Source: Pseudomonadota bacterium
Lineage (GTDB): Bacteria > Desulfobacterota > Desulfobulbia > Desulfobulbales > Desulfocapsaceae
Length of the DNA stretch: 41,924 bases
Assembly (NCBI GenBank): GCA_023412495.1
Contig: JAEYNP010000049.1
Coordinates: forward strand, 1 to 41,924
Direction: 5' to 3'
Shown piece by piece: positions 1 to 7,707 of the stretch. Under the pieces are notes generated by a model, which was given only the letters and a program-made list of their open reading frames with translations, made no database searches and was not told the origin of the DNA. The position numbers and the translations under genes are program-made. Position 1 is the first letter of the stretch; each line of letters starts with the position of its first letter.

Positions 1-719
1 GTCGGCGTCTGCGTCGGGGTTGTCGGCGTAACCGTTGGCGTACCCGTCGGTGTACCTGTCGGAGTACCCGTCGGTGTACCTGTCGGAGTAGCTGTCGGAG
101 TGACCGTAGGCGTTGCAGTCGGAGTGACTGTCGGAGCAGCAGCCGGCGTAACTGTCGGGGTTACCGTGGGGCCATCTCCCTCCGGCGGGCTTGTGGGTAT
201 ATCAGGATCCAGGAAATTTCCCAACACCCCCACTGTCTCGGCGCCACTTTCCGGCACTACCTCTTCAGCCGTCAATGTGAAAATGGGATAACTCGCCCCA
301 CCGTCACGGGCACTGGCAACCCCTCCCTGTCCGGCGGCTGCAGGTCCCGCAGCCGTCGCCTCGAATTCGGTCGTGGGATCGAAGTCGCCCTGTTCCAGGG
401 CTTTCTGGAGATCCTCCACCTCACTGACAGCTGCGGCAAAATCTTCAGGTGCCCCCTGGTCATAGACATCCTCATCCAGAACAACGTCAGAGTTGCGTCC
501 CAGACTCAGGACAGTCTGCCCTTGATCGTTGAATACTATGGAAACCCTACCGTCACCACCGGTAATTATGCGTTCGTCAGGAAACACCGGGCTGTTGGGT
601 GCAAGAACACGTACCGTCCCATCGGGGCCTACTGCCCGCACATCCCCGAAAATAACGAATACCTGGCCGACGGGCTGGCCGGGGTCGACATTTCCTGATC
701 CTGCTTTGTTCTCGGTCAT
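1..719 (-). CDS. LapA-like giant adhesin, N-terminal fragment (retention module plus Thr-Pro linker)
   Basis: The reading frame is open from an ATG at 717-719 to the window edge, giving 239 visible residues; the rest lies to the left. The start follows an excellent ribosome site (AGGAGG, seven bases upstream). Residues about 15-85 resemble the retention module of LapA-type RTX adhesins: a small beta domain with GQVFVIFGDVRAV, then PDERIITGGDGRVSI and LSLGRNSD. This module plugs the outer-membrane TolC pore and keeps the adhesin on the surface. After it comes TAAG at residues 122-125, the dialanine motif that the periplasmic protease LapG cuts in LapA homologues. From about residue 180 the protein is a Thr-Pro rich linker (TPT-x-TPT), encoded by short tandem DNA repeats that run off the edge. 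Known for the family: c-di-GMP controls adhesin release through LapD and LapG, neither of which is in this window. Repeat and C-terminal RTX regions are predicted but not visible. Confidence 0.8.
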   Translation of the reverse strand, partial: MTENKAGSGNVDPGQPVGQVFVIFGDVRAVGPDGTVRVLAPNSPVFPDERIITGGDGRVSIVFNDQGQTVLSLGRNSDVVLDEDVYDQGAPEDFAAAVSEVEDLQKALEQGDFDPTTEFEATAAGPAAAGQGGVASARDGGASYPIFTLTAEEVVPESGAETVGVLGNFLDPDIPTSPPEGDGPTVTPTVTPAAAPTVTPTATPTVTPTATPTGTPTGTPTGTPTGTPTVTPTTPTQTP

Positions 720-1061
720 ATGATTACCTCCTCTGGTCGGTAAAGATGAATCAAGGGTAGCACTGTTGTTTTAAGTATAGATCCTGAGGAATCTCAAAAC
801 CATTGTACCTTGGTTCACCCACCGGAAACTCCCGATGACTGGTTACGGAGAAATCACAGCAAACCTCACTCAGGGGGGGATTCTTGAAAGGGATGGGAAA
901 CTGCTGAGATTGTGTACTGAGTATGGGGGTGTCAAAAGATGGAGCAGAGGCGAAAAATCATCGCCGCCTCAATTATTAAGGACCTGCAGGGATTTTTCCG
1001 GGCAGAGCTTGACAAGGACCGGAAATGCCTGCATTTCAAGGGCCGCCTCAAGCTGAGATCG
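720..1061. other. Intergenic region between adhesin and parA-like gene
   Basis: The gap is about 340 bases and both flanking genes are on the minus strand. It holds the adhesin ribosome site and the candidate promoter described separately. The part from about 830 to 1061 shows no convincing gene: small open frames here have no recognisable domains and no good ribosome sites. No clear intrinsic terminator was seen after the ParA gene. Confidence 0.5.
774..803 (-). promoter_or_regulatory. Candidate promoter of the adhesin gene with overlapping near-palindrome
   Basis: On the minus strand a TATACT hexamer (774-779) lies about 55 bases upstream of the adhesin start. A poor -35 (GGTTTT-like) sits roughly 17 bases further up. 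A near-palindrome AGATTCCT/AGGATCT (779-794) occupies the spacer and could bind a regulator. The -10 is a good match and the -35 is not, so this remains tentative. Confidence 0.3.
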
Positions 1062-1814
1062 TCAGTTGCGGATTTTCGCCTTCTTCTCGATGTCCTCCCA
1101 GATCCTGCGATAGGCATCTGCGGCTTCTTCACGGCCGGCAAAGGTCAGAAGCGGCGCCCGGTGGACCCCCATTTTTTCCACATCGGTAGAGAACGGGATA
1201 TAGCTCTCCAGCATCCGCTTATATTTTTTACGCAGGTCGGTCATAGTCTCCCGGTGAAGCGTCTTGCTCTGCTGGACCATCGAGAAAAACGGCAGGATCT
1301 TCTTGGTCCGGTAGCCGCTGTCCTTGAAGAAGTCGTGAAGCTGTTCGAGGGTTCGCACCGAGAGCGTGGTCGGGATGACCGGCACCACGATCCTGTCCGC
1401 CGCCTTGAAGACATTCTCCGACAAGAGCGAGATGTTCGGCGGACAGTCAAGAATGACCACCCCGTAGTCGCTGTCCATGGCTGCCAGGGCCTTTTTCAGG
1501 CGTGAACGGCGGTTTTTCATGCGGGACAGGAAGATGTCGAAGTCACGATAGCTGAGATTGGCCGGCAGGAGATCGAGATTTTCATAGTCGCTGGCCCGGA
1601 TGGCTGCGACGATGCCGTCGCCGTTCCGAAAAAAGGCTTCATCCTTCAGTTTCCTGGAGGGTTTCACCCGATAATAGAAGCCTGAAGCGCCCTGCGGGTC
1701 GAGGTCGCACAGCAGGGTCCGATGTCCGCAGGCGGCGCTGATATAGGCGAGGTTGACGGCGGTGGCCGTCTTGCCGACCCCGCCCTTATTGCTGTAGCAG
1801 GCGATGATCTTCAT
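1062..1814 (-). CDS. ParA/Soj/MinD-superfamily ATPase
   Basis: A 250-residue protein of the size of chromosomal Soj or cargo-positioning ParA proteins, with no N-terminal helix-turn-helix. It has the deviant Walker A box KGGVGKT with the signature lysine (residues 10-16), the Asp-rich CDLDPQG segment (36-42) and a Walker B-like VVILDCPPN (about 119-127). Family knowledge: such ATPases dimerise on ATP, bind DNA non-specifically and are released by a partner, which moves plasmids, chromosomes or protein cargoes. The start ATG lies inside the end of the CHAD gene (29-base overlap), so the two are translationally coupled; AAGGAA precedes it. There is no parB or centromere-like repeat nearby, so chromosome segregation is less likely than positioning of a cargo, and the CHAD partner suggests polyphosphate. 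The cargo role is inference; the ATPase assignment is firm. Confidence 0.85.
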   Translation of the reverse strand: MKIIACYSNKGGVGKTATAVNLAYISAACGHRTLLCDLDPQGASGFYYRVKPSRKLKDEAFFRNGDGIVAAIRASDYENLDLLPANLSYRDFDIFLSRMKNRRSRLKKALAAMDSDYGVVILDCPPNISLLSENVFKAADRIVVPVIPTTLSVRTLEQLHDFFKDSGYRTKKILPFFSMVQQSKTLHRETMTDLRKKYKRMLESYIPFSTDVEKMGVHRAPLLTFAGREEAADAYRRIWEDIEKKAKIRN

Positions 1815-3333
1815 CCGGGTTTTCCTTCGGGTGGAAGAGTTCCTGAAATTCAGCCCTTACCTCCGGGCTGTCGAAGCGGGCCAGATTCTCCATGATCTTG
1901 CCGCGCTCCTCCATCTGCAGCCGGTAGAGCATGGCCGTCAGCGCCCCTATCGCCTGGGCGATCTGCAGGACATGGAAATCCCGTTTCGGATCGCTGGCCA
2001 CGCCGGACAGGAACTGCTGCTGCACCGAATAGTCATTGAACCTGCCCAGATTATCCTGCAGAACCTTGAGCGATTTGATGAGCCGACGCATCTCCTCCTC
2101 TGGAAACAGGGGGGCGAAGAATTCCATGAGATAGCGGAGTTTCTTGCAATGGATGCGCAACCGATGCAGGACCGGATCGGGAGTGTTTTCGTCGATATCT
2201 CTGGCGGTCTTGCAGACCTTCCGGTAGCGCTTCAGGATCAGCCGGCAGGCGAAGGCCAGGGTCTTCTCCCGGGCGAGGCGTCCTCCGCCGAGGTTGGCCG
2301 ATTCGGCGAACAGCTTCTGCAGCGCGGTAATCTGGCGCATATAGCCCCGGCTCTTCAGAAAGGCCTGGACCTTTTTCTGTTCCTCCCGGCGATCCGCCGC
2401 CAATTTGCTGAACAAGAGCCGCAGCCCGACGTGGGAAATCGGCGGCACCAGCTGGAAATACGCCTCCCTGCCCAGGAGATAGACATCCAAGTCCCTGAGC
2501 GTGTTGGTTTTTTTTGTCAGTTCGCCGAACTCGGCTTTCAGCCTGGCCGTATCCTCCTCGGTGAAAATTCCGGAGAGCAGCGTCACCACCGAGCGGACCT
2601 TCCTGAGCCCGACACGATAGTCGTGGAGGAATTCCGTGTCGATATCTTCGATGATCCCCTTCTCATTGCACCGCACCAACTGCAGGAGCGTCCTTATTAT
2701 GGCTACACCGGTATCCTTGAGCGGAGCCCCGGGATCGAGGGGGATGACGGGTTTGGCGGAATACTCCTTTTTCTCGATACCAAGATGCCTATACAAGTCA
2801 TCGAAACCGGTGCAGGCGGTCGCGCCATATTGGTCGAGGGCCTGCTGCAATACGCCATGGGCTTGCGCATAGCCGCGCAGGGGCTGGGTGGCGCCGATCA
2901 CCGCCACCTTGCGGGCTCGGCTGACGGCAAGGAAATGGAATCGGGCCAGGGTCTTGCCTTCATCGTCGAGCAATTGGCCGTCCTCCCGTCTGACCTTCAC
3001 CTTGGCCACGGGAAGAAACGCCCGCAGCGGCGAGATATCGATGAGCAGCCGGGACACCGACCCCTCCTCCAGGTCGCCCGCGAGTTTCCATTCGGCGGTC
3101 ACATGCTGTTCGTGGAGCTGGCCGGTCTCCAGATCGAAAAGGGTCAGCAGCCGTTCGGTCTGCAAGAGGACCTTCGCGGCCAGGAAGGCCTCGTTTTCGA
3201 AGCTGTCGAGAAGGAGCCCCTCTTCCGCTTCACCCCTCTCCACGCTCATTTTGAGCCCGTCTTCGTCCGACAGAAACTGCGAAAGCTTCTGCAGGCTCAG
3301 ATTGCCGGGGAGAAAGAAGATAAATGGTTCCAT
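1786..3333 (-). CDS. CHAD-domain protein with CYTH-like N-terminus
   Basis: A 515-residue protein. From about residue 200 to 500 it is a CHAD domain: all-helical, basic, with the paired conserved motifs LHDYRVGLRKVRS (His near 237) and LHRLRIHCKKLRY (about 385-400). CHAD domains bind inorganic polyphosphate and in some bacteria localise to polyphosphate granules. Residues 1-180 look like a degenerate CYTH-type region (repeated EGKT-like and acidic/basic beta-strand segments), but I do not see a clear ExExK triphosphatase signature, so enzymatic activity is doubtful. The gene is divergent from ppk, which supports a polyphosphate role, and its last eight codons overlap the ParA gene. ATG at 3331-3333 is used; no strong ribosome site precedes it, so the start could shift. 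Confidence 0.8.
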   Translation of the reverse strand: MEPFIFFLPGNLSLQKLSQFLSDEDGLKMSVERGEAEEGLLLDSFENEAFLAAKVLLQTERLLTLFDLETGQLHEQHVTAEWKLAGDLEEGSVSRLLIDISPLRAFLPVAKVKVRREDGQLLDDEGKTLARFHFLAVSRARKVAVIGATQPLRGYAQAHGVLQQALDQYGATACTGFDDLYRHLGIEKKEYSAKPVIPLDPGAPLKDTGVAIIRTLLQLVRCNEKGIIEDIDTEFLHDYRVGLRKVRSVVTLLSGIFTEEDTARLKAEFGELTKKTNTLRDLDVYLLGREAYFQLVPPISHVGLRLLFSKLAADRREEQKKVQAFLKSRGYMRQITALQKLFAESANLGGGRLAREKTLAFACRLILKRYRKVCKTARDIDENTPDPVLHRLRIHCKKLRYLMEFFAPLFPEEEMRRLIKSLKVLQDNLGRFNDYSVQQQFLSGVASDPKRDFHVLQIAQAIGALTAMLYRLQMEERGKIMENLARFDSPEVRAEFQELFHPKENPDEDHRLLQQ

Positions 3334-3403
3334 ACCATAACCTGGTTGTCTTTCGGCGATTCTGCGGCGATTGCCAAAACAGCCTCACTGCCTGTTGCTT
3401 CCC

Positions 3404-3422
3404 GTCGGGAATAAATCCCGAC
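3404..3422. other. Perfect 7-bp hairpin in the CHAD 5' leader
   Basis: GTCGGGA and TCCCGAC flank a five-base ATAAA loop about 70 bases upstream of the CHAD start. With no T-run after it on either strand, it is more likely an RNA stem in the leader, an operator, or the edge of the repeat element next to it than a terminator. Confidence 0.4.
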
Positions 3423-3472
3423 TGATACTTTGCTTATTGATAAAGCCGTAAAAAGTGCTCCAACCCGTGGAG

Positions 3473-3600
3473 ATGGACTCTGGAAAAAGTTCAATATACG
3501 AGGCGCAGTGTCTGAAACTGTGCTTTGGTAGTACATAGGGTACAGCGAAGCGCCGTTTCAGACCTACAACGAAGTAGATCGGACCTTTTACGAGTCAATC
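3473..3600. repeat. Long palindromic intergenic repeat element
   Basis: An imperfect inverted repeat of about 128 bases. The outer arms are related to GACTC...AAAAG (near 3474-3491) and its complement CTTTTACGAGTC (near 3585-3597). The inner arms TCTGAAAC (3511-3518) and GTTTCAGA (3555-3562) are perfect. The layout is that of non-coding palindromic repeats I recall from many deltaproteobacterial genomes, but copy number cannot be judged from one window. It lies in the divergent ppk/CHAD spacer and could separate the two promoters or fold into a cruciform or RNA hairpin. Confidence 0.5.
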
Positions 3601-3801
3601 TATTGAAAACCATGAGCTTAGTCTGACACAGCCTTCCCCGGAAGTCAATGGACCGACCTGTCCTCTTCATTACACCGGAAAGAGTGTCGTAACCGATTGC
3701 GGAAACTATATCTTTTCATAACAAGATCTGCTACCATAAAGGCAACGACAGTGGAAAGCCCTTTATGGGACTGAGAACAACGACAACACTCCCCTGCTGC
3801 C

Positions 3802-6012
3802 ATGAACCTGAAGTCCGAATTAGCCCAGAGTCCCGCCTCTTCCCCGGCCAACGATCAACCGGAGAAGATCATCTTCGACCTGCAGTCCCCGGAATGGTAT
3901 CTCAACCGGGAGCTCACCTGGCTGGAGTTCAACAAACGGGTGTTACACGAAGCCCAGGACAAGCGCAACCCCCTGCTTGAGAGGGTTTTTTTCCTCGCGA
4001 TCATCGGCAGCAATCTCGACGAGTTCTTCATGAAAAGGATCGGCGGACTGAAGCAGCAGGTCGGCGCCAGCGTGAAAAGCCTGTCGGTGGACGGCCGTCT
4101 GCCTCAGCAGCAGATCGATGCCTGCCACATGGTGGTGCGGGAAATAGTCGACCAGCAGTTGAAGCTGGAAAAAGACCTCCGCCGCCTGCTGGCCGCGGAA
4201 GGTATTGAAATAGAAGACTACCGGGACCTGAGTCAGGAAGAGAAGGAGTTGGCCAACAGCTACTTCCGCGATGAGATCTATCCGCTCCTGACCCCGCAGG
4301 GCATGGACCCCGCCCATCCCTTCCCCTTCATTTCCAACCTCTCGGTCAATCTGCTGGTGAGCGTCCGCTATCCGGAAAGCGACCACAGTTATCTCATCAG
4401 GATCAAGATCCCCACAAGCGCCGATCTGCCGCGCTTCGTCCAGATCGGCAAGCGGGACCTGTACATCCAGCTGGAAGACCTGGTCGGCAACAACCTGGAG
4501 CTTTTGCTGCCTGGGATGGTGATCGAGAGCTGCGAGACCTTCCGGGTAACCCGCAATGCCATCACCGAGCGCTCTGCAGAGCAGGCCAACGACCTGCTGC
4601 TCATGATCGAATCCGCGCTGCGCGACCGGAAGTTCGCAGAGATCGTCCGCCTCGAGGTGGGTCGCGGCATGCTCGACCTGCACAAGGGCAAACTCGCCGC
4701 TGAACTGGGGGTGGACGAGGCGGTGGATGTCTACGAGGTAGACGGCATCCTCGGTGTAAGGGATCTTTTCCAGATCGCCGCCCTTGACCGACCTGACCTG
4801 CGTTTCGTCCCCCATTACCCGGTGGACAACCCCGAACTGCTGGGCGACGACCCGAATATCTTCCACACCGTCCGCGAACACGGCGACGTGCTGCTGCAGC
4901 ACCCCTACGAATCCTTCGACACTTCGGTGGAACGTTTCCTGCGGGAGGCCAGCCAGGACCCGAAGGTGCTGGCCATCAAGATGACCCTCTACCGCACCGC
5001 CAAGGACTCGCGGATCATCCAGTACCTGATCGATGCCGCCCGCAACGGCAAGCAGGTGGCAGTGGTCGTCGAGCTGATGGCACGTTTCGACGAGTCGGCC
5101 AACATCCGCTGGGCCGGTTTCCTCGAGGAGGCCGGCATCCATGTCACCTACGGCATCGTCGGCATGAAGACCCACGCCAAGCTGACCTTCGTCATCCGCA
5201 AGGACTTCAACGGCCTGCGCCGCTACGCCCACATCGGCACTGGCAATTACCATGCCGGGACCGCCCGGGCCTATGTCGATTTCGGCCTCATCACCTGCGA
5301 CCCCGAGATCTGCGCAGACCTCACCGAACTGTTCAACTACCTGACCAGCGGTTGCACGCCCATGCGGCGCTACGTCAAGCTGCTACCCTCGCCCAAGCAG
5401 CTGAAGAAGGCGCTGCTCACCAAAATCGAGCGTGAAATCGACCATCAGAAAAAACACGGCACCGGCCTCATCCAGTTCAAAACCAATGCCCTGGAGGACA
5501 TCGACATGGTGCAGGCGCTGTACCGGGCCTCCATGGCCGGCGTCAAGATCGATCTCATCGTCCGGGATTCCTGCCGCCTGCGGCCGGGGGTCAAGGGGCT
5601 GTCGGAAAACATCAGGGTCGTCTCCCTGGTGGGCAGATTCCTGGAGCACACCCGGATCTATTACTTCAGGAACAACGGCGAGGAGGAGTACTACATCGGC
5701 TCCGCAGACCTCATGAAACGCAACCTGGAGAGTCGGGTCGAGGTCTGCGTCCCCATCGAATCGAGCCAGCACAAGGCATTGCTCCGGGAACTGCTCGACC
5801 TGCAGCTGGCCAACACCCGCAATGTCTGGGAAATGCATGCCGACGGCTCTTACACCCAGCTCCGCTCGGAAGATGAGAAGGCGGTATGCGTCCACCATTT
5901 CCTCATCGGCCGGGCGGAGAAGCGGGCCGCGGCCGGGAGACTGGCGCTTGCCAAGAAGAAAAGTAGAAAGAAGATCTCCACCCGGCAACTCGGCAAAAAA
6001 GAAGGGAAGTGA
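3802..6012 (+). CDS. ppk: Polyphosphate kinase 1
   Basis: A 736-residue protein, slightly longer than the roughly 690-residue E. coli enzyme. PPK1 reversibly transfers the terminal ATP phosphate to inorganic polyphosphate. The four-domain family layout is visible: N domain beginning PEWYLNRELTWLEFN, head domain about 126-340, and C1 and C2 phospholipase-D-like domains. The autophosphorylated His is His458 in KTHAKL (E. coli His435). The second active-site His is His616 in FLEHTRIYYF (E. coli His592). The substrate-loop sequence YAHIGTGNYH and the C2 motif IGSADLMKRN are intact. The last 25 residues are a Lys-rich tail not typical of the core family, possibly binding polyphosphate or nucleic acid. 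The ATG at 3802 has only a poor ribosome site. It is divergent from CHAD/ParA. The assignment is secure. Confidence 0.97.
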   Translation: MNLKSELAQSPASSPANDQPEKIIFDLQSPEWYLNRELTWLEFNKRVLHEAQDKRNPLLERVFFLAIIGSNLDEFFMKRIGGLKQQVGASVKSLSVDGRLPQQQIDACHMVVREIVDQQLKLEKDLRRLLAAEGIEIEDYRDLSQEEKELANSYFRDEIYPLLTPQGMDPAHPFPFISNLSVNLLVSVRYPESDHSYLIRIKIPTSADLPRFVQIGKRDLYIQLEDLVGNNLELLLPGMVIESCETFRVTRNAITERSAEQANDLLLMIESALRDRKFAEIVRLEVGRGMLDLHKGKLAAELGVDEAVDVYEVDGILGVRDLFQIAALDRPDLRFVPHYPVDNPELLGDDPNIFHTVREHGDVLLQHPYESFDTSVERFLREASQDPKVLAIKMTLYRTAKDSRIIQYLIDAARNGKQVAVVVELMARFDESANIRWAGFLEEAGIHVTYGIVGMKTHAKLTFVIRKDFNGLRRYAHIGTGNYHAGTARAYVDFGLITCDPEICADLTELFNYLTSGCTPMRRYVKLLPSPKQLKKALLTKIEREIDHQKKHGTGLIQFKTNALEDIDMVQALYRASMAGVKIDLIVRDSCRLRPGVKGLSENIRVVSLVGRFLEHTRIYYFRNNGEEEYYIGSADLMKRNLESRVEVCVPIESSQHKALLRELLDLQLANTRNVWEMHADGSYTQLRSEDEKAVCVHHFLIGRAEKRAAAGRLALAKKKSRKKISTRQLGKKEGK

Positions 6013-6397
6013 GGTACTCATGCGGGCTGACGCCGCAACCCAAGAATGTTATCCCCTCCGACAACAGAGGGGACTCTTTACAGTACCCCCTTGAGGGGTA
6101 TTAGTACCTTTCACATACGTCAAGATTACGCAATGATATTTCAACTTAAGAAACTTCAGTGAGTTGCACCTCCGACAGACGATCATTCAGCAAAAATACT
6201 TCTTTGCAGAAAGGGCATAAGCCAATTTACGATTTTTCCTTGCATCGTTCGTCCTTTATTAGGTAGTCTTCCTTGCCAATCGACAGCCGTGTGTGTGTTG
6301 AAAAGTTCGTTACCGGCATTATGCCAAGGCCGACAAATCCCGAAACAGCCGTGCAGCCGTTTGGGATCAAACTACCTTCTGCAGAGAGGAAGCACGC
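6013..6397. other. Spacer between ppk and livK
   Basis: 385 bases. The first 90 carry the tandem hairpins. The rest is the livK leader. TTGAAA (6298-6303), a 16-base spacer and TATGCC (6320-6325) form a possible but weak sigma-70 promoter. AGGAAG upstream of 6398 is the livK ribosome site. I see no riboswitch fold or small gene that I can defend. Confidence 0.4.
6053..6100 (+). terminator. Tandem hairpins after ppk
   Basis: Two perfect six-bp stems in a row: CCCCTC/GAGGGG (6053-6072, followed by ACTCTTT) and TACCCC/GGGGTA (6084-6100, five-base loop). They begin about 40 bases after the ppk stop and probably end its transcript. The T-tracts are weak, so termination may be partial. Confidence 0.5.
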
Positions 6398-7558
6398 ATG
6401 AAAAAACTAATAGTAGGGGCTTGCGCCCTGGGGATGTTGGCGGCAGGCCCCGGCCTTGCCGCCGATGCCGTGAAAATCGGTATGATTACTACTCTTTCCA
6501 CCAAAGCCGGGTATCTCGGCGAAGAAATCCGGGACGGCTTTAAGCTGGCCGTCGACCAGGAGGGCGGGAAACTGGGTGGAGTTCCGGTGGAGCTCCTCGT
6601 CGAGGACGACGGCGGCAAGCCCGAGAAAGGCAAACAGATCGCCGACCGTTTCGTGGAAAAGGACGGGGTGAAAATCATGACCGGCATCGTCTTCTCCAAC
6701 GTGGCCATGGCCGTGGTCCCCAAGGTAGTGCGGGACAACGTCCTCTACCTCAGCGCCAACGCCGGTCCCTCGAAGCTTGCCGGCGACGGATGCCATCCCA
6801 ACTATTTCAGCGTCTCCTACCAGAACGACAACCTCGACGAAGTGGTCGGCCAGTATGTGACGGAGACTGGCCACAAGAACGTCTACCTCCTCGCCCCCAA
6901 CTACCCGGCCGGCAAGGACCATCTGGCCGGCTTCAAGCGTTATTACAAGGGCAATATCGCGGGCGAGGTCTACACCGTGCTCGACCAGTCCGATTACTCT
7001 GCGGAGATCGCGACGCTCCGGGCGGCCAACCCGGATGCGGTGTTTTTCTTTCTGCCGGGCGGCATGGGCATCAACTTCCTCAAGCAGTACGAGCAGGCCG
7101 GGCTCAGCAAGACCATCCCGGTCTACGGCCCGGGCTTCTCCTTCGACGAGCGGATACTGGGCGCGGTGGGCAGCGCCGCCCTCGGCGTGAAGAACGGCTC
7201 CCAGTGGACCCATGATCTCGACAATCCCGCAAACCGCGAGTTCGTCGCCGCCTACCAGAAGGCCTATGGCCGGATGCCGACCCTCTACGCCAGCCAGGGC
7301 TACGACACCGCCCGGCTGATCGCCTCGGCTCTCAAGGCCACCGGCAAGATCGACGACCTGACGGCCGTCCGGGCGGAGCTGAAGAAAGCCGACTTTGATT
7401 CGGTGCGTGGCAACTTCGCCTTCGGCAACAATCAGCATCCGATCCAGGACATCTATATCAGGGAAGTGGTCCAGACGGAGACCGGCTTCACCAACAAGAC
7501 TATTAAGAAGGTCTTCACCAATCATGTGGACGCCTACGCCGGCGAATGCAAGATGTAA
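6398..7558 (+). CDS. livK: Periplasmic substrate-binding protein of a branched-chain amino acid-type (HAAT) ABC importer
   Basis: A 386-residue type I periplasmic binding protein. Residues 1-21 are a signal peptide (KK, hydrophobic core, cleavage near GLAADA). The mature protein begins VKIGMITTLS, the usual first strand of LivK/AmiC-like proteins, and continues with a Leu/Ile/Val-binding two-lobe pattern (VELLVEDDGGKPEKG, then SANAGPS in the ligand cleft and LAPNYPAGKD). It delivers solute to the LivHMGF proteins encoded next to it. The ligand cannot be read from sequence; homologues bind branched-chain or aromatic amino acids, amides, urea or aromatic acids. The ribosome site AGGAAG is eight bases from the ATG. 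The 149-base gap to livH contains a repeat element, so expression of livK may be partly uncoupled from the permease genes. Confidence 0.88.
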   Translation: MKKLIVGACALGMLAAGPGLAADAVKIGMITTLSTKAGYLGEEIRDGFKLAVDQEGGKLGGVPVELLVEDDGGKPEKGKQIADRFVEKDGVKIMTGIVFSNVAMAVVPKVVRDNVLYLSANAGPSKLAGDGCHPNYFSVSYQNDNLDEVVGQYVTETGHKNVYLLAPNYPAGKDHLAGFKRYYKGNIAGEVYTVLDQSDYSAEIATLRAANPDAVFFFLPGGMGINFLKQYEQAGLSKTIPVYGPGFSFDERILGAVGSAALGVKNGSQWTHDLDNPANREFVAAYQKAYGRMPTLYASQGYDTARLIASALKATGKIDDLTAVRAELKKADFDSVRGNFAFGNNQHPIQDIYIREVVQTETGFTNKTIKKVFTNHVDAYAGECKM

Positions 7559-7570
7559 AGCTGTCGGCTT

Positions 7571-7701
7571 TAAGCGGTCAGCGGTCAGCTTGTCCGTGCT
7601 TTCATTGCACTTTCCATGTTCAAGGGAACATGTGGTCTGGAATGCCCAGAAAGCCTCTGTATTTTCTTTCGCTGTTTTGTAAGCTGATAGCTGACCGCTG
7701 A
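7571..7701. repeat. 131-bp inverted-repeat element inserted between livK and livH
   Basis: The two ends are nearly exact inverted copies of about 21 bases: the left arm 7571-7591 read backwards is AAGCTGAccGCTGACCGCT and the right arm 7681-7701 is AAGCTGAtaGCTGACCGCT. A perfect palindrome CATGTTC/GAACATG (7615-7632) lies inside. It looks like a small non-autonomous mobile or dispersed palindromic element. It ends seven bases before the livH ATG and leaves that gene without a Shine-Dalgarno sequence. Confidence 0.55.
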
Positions 7702-7707
7702 CTGTTT

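Larger units (their letters stand above)
3334..3801. other. Divergent spacer between CHAD and ppk
   Basis: 468 bases holding the leader hairpin and the palindromic repeat annotated separately. The 200 bases just before ppk contain only weak promoter-like sequence (for example TTGCGG near 3697 with a TAACAA hexamer 16 bases later). I see no good PhoB box and no additional gene. Confidence 0.5.

Noticed and set aside
1804..3414. 536-codon plus-strand frame opposite the CHAD gene
   Set aside because: It is an antisense shadow; the minus strand carries clear CHAD motifs and the divergent arrangement with ppk is sensible.
3943..5253. 436-codon minus-strand frame opposite ppk
   Set aside because: It is an antisense shadow of a gene with all PPK1 active-site motifs.
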